DNA of 24,924 nucleotides from a virus. Positions 14,738 to 20,907 of the stretch are shown here, piece by piece. Position numbers and translations under genes: made by a program. Under the pieces are notes generated by a model. That model searched no databases. It saw nothing but the letters and a program-made list of their open reading frames with translations, and had not been told where the DNA came from. Each line of letters opens with the position of its first letter. Position 1 is the stretch's first letter. Where the stretch lies: IMG/VR virus record IMGVR_UViG_3300007735_000518, positions 1 to 24,924 of that record; one strand, written 5' to 3'.

Positions 14738-15243
14738 TCGACTGCGACCACTGGAGCGAGTGCAAGGTGCTGGGCGGCGGCTGCTGCGCTGCTGGTCACT
14801 ACGGCGGCCGGCCGAGCCTCGGCGTGTGCGCCCAGTGTCCGCACCGCGTGATCCGCGGCGAGCAGCCCATCGGCACCAGCATCACCTACGGCTTCATGGA
14901 CCGCGCAAAGGCGTACCTGGCTGCCGAGGCGCGTCACGCGGCGCAAGGCCCGGCGAGCGTCCAAGTGCAAGCCGAGCGCACCGCCATCTGCAAGGGCTGC
15001 GACGGGCGCGCCGACGAGATGGAGGGCAAGGCCGACCCGGGCGGCATCGGCTTCTGCACGCGGTGCGGCTGCACCAGCACGCGCGCCGCGCTGTCCGTGA
15101 AGCTGACGCTGGCCGGCGCCACCTGCCCGCTCGGGAAGTGGCAGCCTGTTCAGGGCGAAGGCGGCAGCGTCGCCACCACGATCGAGGCGATCGGCGGCGT
15201 GGCCGGCACCGTTGCGGATCAGATGAAGCGGCTGCTGGGTTAG
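14734..15243 (+). CDS. Cys-rich, probable zinc-binding protein of unknown function
   Basis: The 169-residue protein starts at ATG 14734, overlapping the previous stop (ATGA). The N-terminal part (MIDCDHWSECKVLGGGCCAA ... GVCAQCPHR) and the middle (AICKGCDGRADEM ... GFCTRCGCTSTRA) each carry two CxxC-like pairs, a layout typical of paired zinc ribbons or knuckles. The C-terminal 35 residues are Gly/Ala-rich, with a last helix (ADQMKRLLG). GC content and codons match the structural module, unlike the gene before it. Together with that gene it forms a Cys-rich pair. Its stop overlaps the stop of the convergent minus-strand gene. No family is recognised. Confidence 0.72.
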   Translation: MIDCDHWSECKVLGGGCCAAGHYGGRPSLGVCAQCPHRVIRGEQPIGTSITYGFMDRAKAYLAAEARHAAQGPASVQVQAERTAICKGCDGRADEMEGKADPGGIGFCTRCGCTSTRAALSVKLTLAGATCPLGKWQPVQGEGGSVATTIEAIGGVAGTVADQMKRLLG

Positions 15244-15443
15244 CGACGACCGGCTGCCTGCATCACGGCGACGCACTGCGACAGAATCAGCACACCCAAA
15301 CCGGCGCACAGCACTGCCACGATCACGTTCGTCAGCGAGAACCGCGACTTCTTCTTCTCCAAGCTCTTGCGATACTCAACCTCGGCCTTGATGCGGCGCT
15401 TGTCTGCTGCGCTCAGGCCACCGTCTTCTTGCACTGTTGCCAT
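15240..15443 (-). CDS. Small C-terminally anchored membrane protein, minus strand
   Basis: This is the only minus-strand gene I support. The 67-residue product begins MATVQEDGGLSAADKRRIKA, has a basic, helical middle (AEVEYRKSLEKKKSRFSL) and one C-terminal transmembrane helix (TNVIVAVLCAGLGVLILSQC). ATG at 15443 is chosen because GGAGGA (15451-15456 on the complement) lies seven bases upstream, one of the best ribosome binding sites in the window. Its stop codon overlaps the stop of the plus-strand gene it faces. A lone membrane protein gene next to the integrase, in opposite orientation, is a typical place for a lysogen-expressed gene such as a superinfection-exclusion factor, but no family is recognised. 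Confidence 0.65.
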   Translation of the reverse strand: MATVQEDGGLSAADKRRIKAEVEYRKSLEKKKSRFSLTNVIVAVLCAGLGVLILSQCVAVMQAAGRR

Positions 15444-15675
15444 GTGGGGCTCCTCCAGAAGCGCGCACGATAGTGCTCGCGAGCCGCGGCGACAAACAGA
15501 AGAAACTGAAGCATTTTTCCGACTCCGATGATGGCTTCGCACGTTGTGCATAACTTTGCGCGTCCCCCAAAAGCATGACGTTCTGCACTAGTTTTGCGAT
15601 CAATGAAGGTCCGGGTGACTTTTGAGTTTGATCTGGGTGCTAGCGTGGAGGCGGAGCCATGCGTGGAGATACCTC
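15444..15675. other. 232-base intergenic region between minus-strand gene and integrase
   Basis: This divergent space should hold the promoters of the small minus-strand gene and of the integrase. I see a 10-bp palindrome GCTCGCGAGC (15475-15484) that could be an operator, and a locally AT-richer stretch around 15548-15600, but no promoter boxes I would defend. A frame is open from TTG 15622 into the integrase, without a ribosome binding site. Confidence 0.5.
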
Positions 15676-16968
15676 GTGCAATTACCCCCCCCCCCCGTTT
15701 TTAGCGAAAAAACAGGGGTAGACCTTCTCACGCAGGTCGATGCGTGGATCGTCGCGACCCGCGAGCTCGACGGGCAGGCGGAGTATCACGTACGCCAGGC
15801 TGCGCGATGGGTGCGCGACTGGCTGGAGCACGTCAAGCAGAACGCGCGCGAGATTGGCCCGGGCTCTTGCATCGAGTGGCTGCGCGATATGACGCGCGAG
15901 GCCACGCTCGCACCTCAGACCATCCGCAACCGCATGAGTGCTTGCAGGCGCTTCGCCGGCTGGCTGCTGATTCAGGGGCTCATCGACTCGAACCCGTGGG
16001 CGCACGTACCCAGCCCGCGCGGGCGCGCCGGGCAGGGCCGCGACGCCTTCACCGACGCCGAGGTCGAGCGCCTGATCGCCCACGCGCGCGAGCAGGCAAC
16101 CAAGGGCGCGAGCCCGGCCATCCGCGCCAGCGCGCGCAACCGTGCAAACCTGTACCGATTCCTCAGCCTCACCGGACTGCGCCGCGGTGAAGCGCACGCG
16201 CAGCTGTGGGCCGACGTGGACCTTGAAGCCGGCACTCTCGTGGTCAGCCTGGACAAGGCCCGCCGGCGCGACTCGATCCCGCTGGCGAGCGCTGCCGTGG
16301 AACTGCTGCGCGAGATGCGCAAGGTGAAAGACGGGCCCAAACTGTTCAAGCGCACGGTGTCCTACAAGGGTTTGGCGACGGATCTGGCGGCTTCAGGGCT
16401 CTCGGGACGCTATGGATTCCACAGTTTCCGCTGCGGCTACATCACCGAGAGTTTCGAAAACGGGACGCCGCCTGAACTTATACAGCGCCTCGTCCGCCAC
16501 AGAAGCATTGACCAAACTCACCGCTATCTCAGGCATCGGGAACCCCGCCTGCGGGAGGCTGCAGAGAGCCGCGGCGGAAAAATATCAAAAAACTCTCCCC
16601 CGAAAACTAGTGCGGTCGATAGGTTGCCCACGCAATCGACTATGGCCTACGGCGCTCCTATCACGGCGAACATGACGATGACCAGCGCAAGCTTCGCGCC
16701 ACAGGCCGTCGATTGCACCTCTTGCGCTGGTCTTCGACATGCTCGCAGCCGTTCGGTCCCGTCTGCTGAAAAGTGGGCGCTACAGGATTCGAACCGTAGC
16801 CCCCACCTACGGGCTGAACGGCTTCTAGAAGCGGCGCTGATGCTAACGCAGGCGGGTCACCGTGAAGGTGCCCTCGTGCTGATGCATCACGCCCAGATGC
16901 TGCTGACGCAGCAGGGAGCCACTGATGGAACAGGCGATGGAACGCCTCCGATGGGGGCAGGTCGTTGA
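15676..16968 (+). CDS. int: Tyrosine integrase with homopolymer start and read-through tail
   Basis: This site-specific recombinase would insert the phage at a host tRNA gene. Counted from GTG 15676 (430 residues), the core-binding domain spans about 15-115 and the catalytic domain shows Arg169 (LTGLRRGEA), Lys194 (DKARRRD), His249 and Arg252 (FHSFRCGY), His275 (RHRS) and nucleophile Tyr284 (HRYLRH). The start is chosen because GGAG (15665-15668) lies seven bases upstream and no other ATG or GTG fits. Codons 4-7 are a run of 12 C (four Pro). Integrases normally end 15-40 residues after the Tyr; this frame stays open another ~145 residues through a tRNA-like attachment core (16773-16795) and overlaps the next gene by 44 bases. 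That tail is probably not conserved protein. Confidence 0.9.
   Translation: MQLPPPPVFSEKTGVDLLTQVDAWIVATRELDGQAEYHVRQAARWVRDWLEHVKQNAREIGPGSCIEWLRDMTREATLAPQTIRNRMSACRRFAGWLLIQGLIDSNPWAHVPSPRGRAGQGRDAFTDAEVERLIAHAREQATKGASPAIRASARNRANLYRFLSLTGLRRGEAHAQLWADVDLEAGTLVVSLDKARRRDSIPLASAAVELLREMRKVKDGPKLFKRTVSYKGLATDLAASGLSGRYGFHSFRCGYITESFENGTPPELIQRLVRHRSIDQTHRYLRHREPRLREAAESRGGKISKNSPPKTSAVDRLPTQSTMAYGAPITANMTMTSASFAPQAVDCTSCAGLRHARSRSVPSAEKWALQDSNRSPHLRAERLLEAALMLTQAGHREGALVLMHHAQMLLTQQGATDGTGDGTPPMGAGR
15685..15718 (+). repeat. Poly-C(12) tract with adjoining hairpin at the integrase start
   Basis: Twelve consecutive C (15685-15696) lie nine bases after the integrase GTG. Directly after it GTTTTT (15697-15702) pairs with AAAAAC (15708-15713), and the last four C pair with GGGG (15715-15718) past one bulged A. 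Gain or loss of one C would frameshift the integrase near its first codons. Confidence 0.8.
16773..16795 (-). other. attP: Candidate attP core: 3' end of a tRNA gene
   Basis: On the minus strand this reads as a tRNA 3' end: T loop GGTTCGAATCC, T-stem half CCTGT, acceptor half AGCGCCC and discriminator A. The rest of a tRNA is missing: the matching T-stem half ACAGG is replaced, no GGGCGCT acceptor partner follows within tRNA length, and no CCA is present. A tRNA 3' fragment next to an integrase gene is the usual form of a phage attachment core. Phage genes on both sides indicate attP, not attL or attR. Confidence 0.65.
16840..16968 (+). CDS. Possible 42-residue leader ORF (shared with integrase frame end)
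   Basis: From ATG 16840 the end of the integrase frame can be read as a separate small protein, MLTQAGHREGALVLMHHAQM followed by LLTQQGATDG and a Gly/Pro-rich end. The first 25 residues could form an amphipathic helix, unlike the low-quality translation just before it. It has no clear ribosome binding site and overlaps the next gene by 44 bases. If the integrase really ends near the attachment core in the host, this would be an independent early gene. Low confidence. Confidence 0.3.
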   Translation: MLTQAGHREGALVLMHHAQMLLTQQGATDGTGDGTPPMGAGR

Positions 16969-17305
16969 GGATTGTGGGGTCGCTGTTCAGGATCTCCTGA
17001 ACGCAGGCCGAAGCATGGATGCGATGCGGGTGCGGCTGGTGATGCTGCACAACCTGCACGAGACCGTTTCACTGCTGACCGAAACCCACAAGGCTGGGCG
17101 CATCGAGGCGCCGGCTGTCGTGGCTGCGGTCGATGCGATCTTGAACAAGTCGGCGCGCCAGGCAGAAGTGCCGCTGGTCTCTCTGGGCCAGGGCGACTTT
17201 CGCAGCGACTACTTCGAGGCCGACGTGGTGAAGGCCGAGGTGAAGAAGACTGAGGCCCGCAACTGGCTGCGCGAGCTGTGCGCTCGGATCGGGGGCACCC
17301 GATGA
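16925..17305 (+). CDS. Early protein of unknown function
   Basis: The 126-residue, mostly helical protein starts at ATG 16925 with AGGGAG (16913-16918) upstream in the leader GCAGGGAGCCACT that recurs before the gene at 19597. It begins MEQAMERLRWGQVVEDCGVA, has a central helical region (VRLVMLHNLHETVSLLTE) and a basic C terminus (EARNWLRELCARIGGTR). No family is recognised. It is the first gene after the attachment region and overlaps a mini HTH gene by four bases (ATGA), so the two are likely co-translated and may act together in early regulation or DNA metabolism. Confidence 0.65.
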   Translation: MEQAMERLRWGQVVEDCGVAVQDLLNAGRSMDAMRVRLVMLHNLHETVSLLTETHKAGRIEAPAVVAAVDAILNKSARQAEVPLVSLGQGDFRSDYFEADVVKAEVKKTEARNWLRELCARIGGTR

Positions 17306-17454
17306 GCCAGCAGGAAGTCGCCGAGCTGCTCGGCTGCGATCGCACGACGGTCGCCTACCACGAGAAGAAGGCGCTGCAGAAGATCCGCCTGCAGATCATG
17401 ATCGACCGGGAACTGGCCGCGCTGGTCAAGGAGGCATGCGATGAGTCTCGCTGA
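17302..17454 (+). CDS. 50-residue HTH protein resembling sigma-70 region 4
   Basis: A short gene starting at ATG 17302, overlapping the previous stop (ATGA), and ending at TGA 17452-17454. The product begins MSQQEVAELLGCDRTTVAYH and continues EKKALQKIRLQIM. This is the helix-turn-helix pattern of sigma factor region 4 (S-Q-x-E-V-A-x-x-L-G, then R-x-T-V, then E-K-K-A-L-x-K-I/L-R) with nothing else attached. It ends in a short helix (DRELAALVKEACDES). It overlaps the exonuclease gene by 14 bases. It may be a small transcription regulator or anti-sigma-like adaptor of early genes; binding target is unknown. Confidence 0.72.
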   Translation: MSQQEVAELLGCDRTTVAYHEKKALQKIRLQIMIDRELAALVKEACDESR

Positions 17455-18295
17455 CCTTCTCGCCGCGCGCGTGGTCGAGAACATGCCAGCGGCCGAGTAC
17501 CACGCCGTTGACGCGCTGGGCTCAAGCACGCTGCGCAAGGTGCTGTCGGCATCCCCCGCTCACGCGATGGCAGCGCTGCGCAACCGCGAGGAGACGGCCA
17601 GCCAGCGTCTCGGCACGGCGCTGCACGCCGCGCTGCTGGAGCCGGCGAAGTTCAAGGCCCAGATCGCCATCGCCCCTGAGTGCGACCGCCGCACGAAGGA
17701 CGGGAAGGCGACGTGGGAGGCGTTCCAGCTGCAGGCCGAGGGGCGCACGGTGATCACGGCCGACCAGAGCGATGCGCTGGCCGGAATGGTCGAGGCCGTG
17801 AAGGCGTCCAAGGCTGCCGCCGGGCTCCTGCGCATGGCCGACCGCCGCGAGGTGTCGCTCTTCGCCACCGACCCGCTGATCGGCCTCCCGATCAAGGCGC
17901 GCCTGGACGCCTGGGCGCCGGGCGACCGCGGCGAGTTCATCGTGGACATCAAGACCACAAGCGGGCTGGCGTCGCGCAGCGAGTTCGAGCGCACGCTGGC
18001 CTCTTATGGCTACGGCGCGCAGGCTGCGTTCTATCTGCGCGTGGCGCGCGCGGCCGGGCTGAAGGTGTCGGAGTTCATCTTCATCGCGGTCGAGACGAGC
18101 GACCCCTACGGCGTCGGCTGCTACGCGCTCGACGAGGAGATCGTCGCGCTGTTTGAGCCCGAGGTGGATCGTGGCATCGAGGCGTGGGCCGTGGCTGCGC
18201 GTGATCGTGTGTTCCGCGCGTACCCGGACGAGGTGCAGAAGCTTGGCGCGCCGAAGTGGCTGCGCCGTCAACTTGAGGAAGGGGTGGCAGCATGA
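17441..18295 (+). CDS. RecE/YqaJ-like PD-(D/E)XK exonuclease (DUF3799-like)
   Basis: The enzyme would resect double-stranded DNA ends to give 3' single strands for annealing by the next gene product. In the 284-residue protein the nuclease core is clear: GTALHAALLEP (His62), REVSLFATD (Glu137), IKARLDAW (Asp156), FIVDIKTT (Asp169 and Lys171), then YGAQAAFYL (Gln194 region), in the order found in exonuclease VIII-type and other phage PDDEXK_1/DUF3799 proteins. ATG 17441 follows AAGGAGG (about 17429-17434) with normal spacing. It overlaps the Bet gene by four bases (ATGA). The length is normal for the C-terminal nuclease domain of RecE. Confidence 0.9.
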   Translation: MSLADLLAARVVENMPAAEYHAVDALGSSTLRKVLSASPAHAMAALRNREETASQRLGTALHAALLEPAKFKAQIAIAPECDRRTKDGKATWEAFQLQAEGRTVITADQSDALAGMVEAVKASKAAAGLLRMADRREVSLFATDPLIGLPIKARLDAWAPGDRGEFIVDIKTTSGLASRSEFERTLASYGYGAQAAFYLRVARAAGLKVSEFIFIAVETSDPYGVGCYALDEEIVALFEPEVDRGIEAWAVAARDRVFRAYPDEVQKLGAPKWLRRQLEEGVAA

Positions 18296-19089
18296 GCCTG
18301 GCAACGATCGACACCGAGACCCGCGCGCTGCTGGAGTACGCGATCCCGCGCGGCACGGACATGGACAAGATGGCGATGCTGCAACTGATGCGCAGCATGG
18401 ACTTGAACCCGCTGCGCAAGGAGGTCTACGCGATCCCCTACCAGGGCAAGCTGCAGATCGTGATCGGCGTGGACGGGTGGCGCAAGGCCGCCCACGCGAC
18501 CGGGCGCTACCTGAGCGGCGAAGCGGTCTATGGCGAGGATGAGTACGGGGTGTTTTGTACCTACACCGTGCTCACCACCACCGGCGGGCGGTTCTCTTCG
18601 ACCTGCTGGCTGAGTGAGTTCAAGAGTGGCAGCCCGCTGTGGGGGCGCATGCCGCGCCACATGCTGGCGGTGAAGGCCGAGGTGCACGCTCTGAAGCGCG
18701 CGTTCGGTCTGGCCGGGCCGACCGAGTGGGATCACGACGATGGCCGCGAGACGATCGTGGGCGAGCCCGTACGCGCTGCGCAGGACGATCGGCTCGCCGC
18801 GATGAATCGCCTACTGACATCCAGCGCGGAGGCTTCGACGGAGGCTTCTGCGGTGGCTCCCCAGGCAGCGCCGGCGGTGGAGCAGCCGCCGGCGCCTGCT
18901 GTGGAGCCGCTCGAAGCGCTGGCCGAGCAGGTCGCCGAACTGGCCCGCTCACAAGGACAGAAGCGCACGGCCATGCAGGCGCTTGCTGCTGCACGCAAAA
19001 AGGGCAAGACGGAAGAAGGCACCCGTGCGGTGCTTGAGGAGTGGCACGAAGCACTGAGTAACACCAACAACAAGGAGAACATGAAGTGA
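18292..19089 (+). CDS. bet: Single-strand annealing protein (Bet/RecT-like)
   Basis: This ATP-independent annealing protein pairs the single strands made by the exonuclease. The 265-residue sequence has the Bet-family block LQLMRSMDLNPLRKEVYAIP, then YQGKLQIVIGVDGWRKAAHA and CWLSEFKSGSPLWGRMPRHM, typical of Red-beta-like proteins. Residues from about 175 on form an Ala/Pro-rich linker and a charged C-terminal helix, as in other members. ATG 18292 overlaps the exonuclease stop. Its own stop overlaps the SSB-like gene start by four bases. The three genes form one recombination operon. Confidence 0.92.
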   Translation: MSLATIDTETRALLEYAIPRGTDMDKMAMLQLMRSMDLNPLRKEVYAIPYQGKLQIVIGVDGWRKAAHATGRYLSGEAVYGEDEYGVFCTYTVLTTTGGRFSSTCWLSEFKSGSPLWGRMPRHMLAVKAEVHALKRAFGLAGPTEWDHDDGRETIVGEPVRAAQDDRLAAMNRLLTSSAEASTEASAVAPQAAPAVEQPPAPAVEPLEALAEQVAELARSQGQKRTAMQALAAARKKGKTEEGTRAVLEEWHEALSNTNNKENMK

Positions 19090-19559
19090 AGCTGATCTGG
19101 GATAGCGGCGAAGAGAAGGCACGCAAGGAACCCACCACCGTCTCGCAGGAAGTGCTGCCGGCTGGCGAGTACGAGGCCGAGGTCGTGAAGAGTGAGTCGC
19201 GGCAGAGCCCGTTCGACAACGTGAAGACGGCGCAGAACCCGGAGGGCTGGGAACTCAGCCTCTGGCTGGACGTGCATATCGATGGCAAGCGCTTCCGCGT
19301 GTTCGATGGCATCCCAGCCACCCACACCGCGCGCATCACGACCGTGCTTGCGTCGGCCGGGCTTCCCGTGCCGGCTGCTGGCATGAAGGACTTCAACGAG
19401 GAGGTGCTGCTGGGCAACACCGTGCGCATCCGCACCTACCTCAGCAAGACCACGGGCAAGGCGAAGGTGGGCGACTACCTCGCGCCGAAGGCCGTCATCC
19501 AGGGCAAGAAGGCCGGGCCCGGCAAGGTGAAGGTCGATGCGTCTGACATCCCGTTCTAA
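19086..19559 (+). CDS. Probable single-stranded DNA-binding protein
   Basis: The 157-residue protein has the features of phage SSB-like proteins: a start MKLIWDSGEEKARKEPTTVS, then LPAGEYEAEVVKSESRQSPF, beta-rich middle (ELSLWLDVHIDGKRFRVFDG), and the diagnostic acidic tip DASDIPF at the very end, like the DDDIPF tip of bacterial SSB that binds partner proteins. The start GTG 19086 or the ATG overlap (ATGA at the Bet stop) gives coupled translation. It follows exonuclease and Bet, where SSB genes are often found. The family resembles DUF669-type proteins. The fold assignment is inferred. Confidence 0.78.
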   Translation: MKLIWDSGEEKARKEPTTVSQEVLPAGEYEAEVVKSESRQSPFDNVKTAQNPEGWELSLWLDVHIDGKRFRVFDGIPATHTARITTVLASAGLPVPAAGMKDFNEEVLLGNTVRIRTYLSKTTGKAKVGDYLAPKAVIQGKKAGPGKVKVDASDIPF

Positions 19560-19596
19560 ACCACAACTAGCAGCTGCACAGCCGCAGGGAGCCACT

Positions 19597-20469
19597 ATGT
19601 ACTTCAAGCAGATTCGCGCACCGCGACCCATTCACATCACTCGCAAGAACGCCGAGGCGCACGCGGCGCTTCCAAACATTCGCAACGACCGGCTACTGAA
19701 GCAGGATCGCATCGACGCCTACAAGACGATGATCGTCAACGGCACGATGCGCCCTGTCACTTGGGCCACAGCCAGGTGCGTCGAGACTGGCGAAACCTAC
19801 AGAGTCAACGGGCAACACACTGCGCACGCATACATGCAGGCCGAGCGTGTGCCTGATGATTCTTATGCCATGCTGGAGGAGTATGTCTGCGACACCCTTG
19901 AGGATGTTGCGAGGCTGTACCAGACGTTCGACTCCAAGAGCGCAATCCGAACCCAGTCGGAGATTTTCAAGGCGTTCGCCGGCACGAACGATCGGCTGGC
20001 AGATGTGCAGTCGAAGATCGTGGAGAAGTGCATCAGTGGCATCGCCGTGGTCAGGGGAGGCGGCCGCATCGTGTACGACCGATTCACGAATGCGACCGCG
20101 GACAAGGCCACCGACATGCTGAACAACATCGACTTCGTTCTGTGGGTCAACGAGAACTTCAAGGCCGGGCAGCACTCTCACCTAGTTCGAGTGGGGTGCA
20201 TTGGCGCGATGTTCGCATCGTGGCAAAAGTGCCAGCGCGACTGCAGGTCGTTTTGGCTGGAAGTTCGAGACGAGACCAACACGGACCCCGAGCACTCTTC
20301 TCGCAAGCTGTCTCGGTTCCTGATGAAGTATTCCACGAAAGCAAAAGCCGGGCGCGACGGGATTCGTCACGAGTATGTCGTGTGCATCTTGTCGTGGAAT
20401 GCGTACCGCAAGAAGAAGCCGATCCGCATCGCCTACTTGCCAACCGCCGATGTCCCCGCCGTTTCATAA
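19597..20469 (+). CDS. DGQHR/ParB-like protein of unknown function
   Basis: The 290-residue protein starts at ATG 19597 after AGGGAG in the leader GCAGGGAGCCACT (19584-19596). Residues 25-85 carry a pattern like DGQHR/ParB-fold proteins: LLKQDRIDAYKTMIVNGTMR, then YRVNGQHTAHAYMQAE, where NGQHT stands for the DGQHR motif found in DndB-like and some ParB-like nucleases. The rest is helical, with a basic C terminus (WNAYRKKKPIRIAYLP). GC and codon use differ from the recombination genes before it. Divergence at the motif (Asn for Asp, Thr for Arg) means any enzymatic role is doubtful. It could be a regulator or a host-interaction protein. Confidence 0.7.
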   Translation: MYFKQIRAPRPIHITRKNAEAHAALPNIRNDRLLKQDRIDAYKTMIVNGTMRPVTWATARCVETGETYRVNGQHTAHAYMQAERVPDDSYAMLEEYVCDTLEDVARLYQTFDSKSAIRTQSEIFKAFAGTNDRLADVQSKIVEKCISGIAVVRGGGRIVYDRFTNATADKATDMLNNIDFVLWVNENFKAGQHSHLVRVGCIGAMFASWQKCQRDCRSFWLEVRDETNTDPEHSSRKLSRFLMKYSTKAKAGRDGIRHEYVVCILSWNAYRKKKPIRIAYLPTADVPAVS

Positions 20470-20635
20470 GCACCCGGAAGGCCGGGGCGGTGGCGCAAGC
20501 CCCGCCCTGGCTACTTCCCCAACCGTCGGAGAGATCACTACGTTCTGGCTGGGCTTCGCCTTGGGCGCGTTCGCGCCTGCGGCGCTGCTGGCTGGTGCGT
20601 GGAGCAAGGAGGCACTGCTGTGGATGATTCCGTGA
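20450..20635 (+). CDS. Small single-pass membrane protein
   Basis: The 61-residue product starts at ATG 20450, overlapping the previous gene by 20 bases, and ends at TGA 20635. It begins MSPPFHKHPEGRGGGASPAL, then TVGEITTFWLGFALGAFAPA and AALLAGAWSKEALLW, one membrane helix with a Gly/Ala face. There is no clear ribosome binding site, and a GCAA-tetraloop hairpin lies inside the first codons, so translation may be weak or controlled. The membrane segment itself looks like real coding sequence. The next gene begins inside its end. Confidence 0.5.
   Translation: MSPPFHKHPEGRGGGASPALATSPTVGEITTFWLGFALGAFAPAALLAGAWSKEALLWMIP
20485..20507 (+). terminator. Hairpin with GCAA tetraloop
   Basis: GGGCGG (20485-20490) pairs with CCGCCC (20502-20507), and GGC with GCC past one bulged T, closing on a GCAA tetraloop (20495-20498). 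No T run follows. It sits after the stop at 20469 and inside the small ORF at 20450. It resembles the GAAA hairpin at 7149-7176 and may act as an attenuator or processing site. Confidence 0.5.
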
Positions 20636-20907
20636 ATATCCCGCCGCGAGCGCGCATGCTGATGAAGGCTGCCGACACGGTGGTCGAGCGTGGCCGCCAC
20701 TACGGGCCGCCGCGCGAGCACTTCGAGCGCACGGTGAGGGCGGCACTTGCCCTGATGCCTGACCTGTTCGCGCGTCCACCGGAGCCGGAGGACTGGGCGA
20801 AACTGATGATCATCGACAAGCTTGCGCGCGACGCCGAGGTCGCGAAGGAAGACAACTGCATCGACATCGCGGGCTATGCGGCTTGCATGCATGAGGTGCG
20901 GACGTGA
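20620..20907 (+). CDS. DUF6378-like phage protein
   Basis: The 95-residue protein carries a pattern common in phages and prophages: ARMLMKAADTVVERGRHYGP followed by EDWAKLMIIDKLARDAEVAK and a last block DNCIDIAGYAACMHEV. The R-x-x-x-Y-G-x-P motif and the D-x-I-D-I-A-G-Y-A-A motif are shared with DUF6378 proteins, whose role is not known to me. GTG 20620 is chosen because AAGGAGG (20607-20612) lies at good distance; the frame is open to 20599. It overlaps the end of the membrane protein gene by 16 bases and the next gene by four (GTGA). Confidence 0.75.
   Translation: MDDSVNIPPRARMLMKAADTVVERGRHYGPPREHFERTVRAALALMPDLFARPPEPEDWAKLMIIDKLARDAEVAKEDNCIDIAGYAACMHEVRT

Noticed and set aside
15475-15484. 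Palindrome GCTCGCGAGC as a repressor operator
   Set aside because: A single 10-bp palindrome in GC-rich DNA is expected by chance; no second copy or repressor gene was seen.
15622-15675. TTG 15622 as the integrase start
   Set aside because: It has no ribosome binding site and adds 18 residues unlike integrase N termini; GTG 15676 has GGAG at seven bases.
16632-16716. Inverted 9-mers GCAATCGAC (16632-16640) and GTCGATTGC (16708-16716) as integrase arm sites
   Set aside because: Two 9-base matches this close could be chance, and a similar GTCGATTGCAC occurs at about 20988, far from the integrase.
16773-16860. A complete tRNA gene on the minus strand
   Set aside because: Only the T loop, half the T stem and the 3' acceptor half fit. 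No matching acceptor GGGCGCT, D arm or proper anticodon arm follows; the palindrome GCTTCTAGAAGC does not give a five-pair, seven-base anticodon arm.
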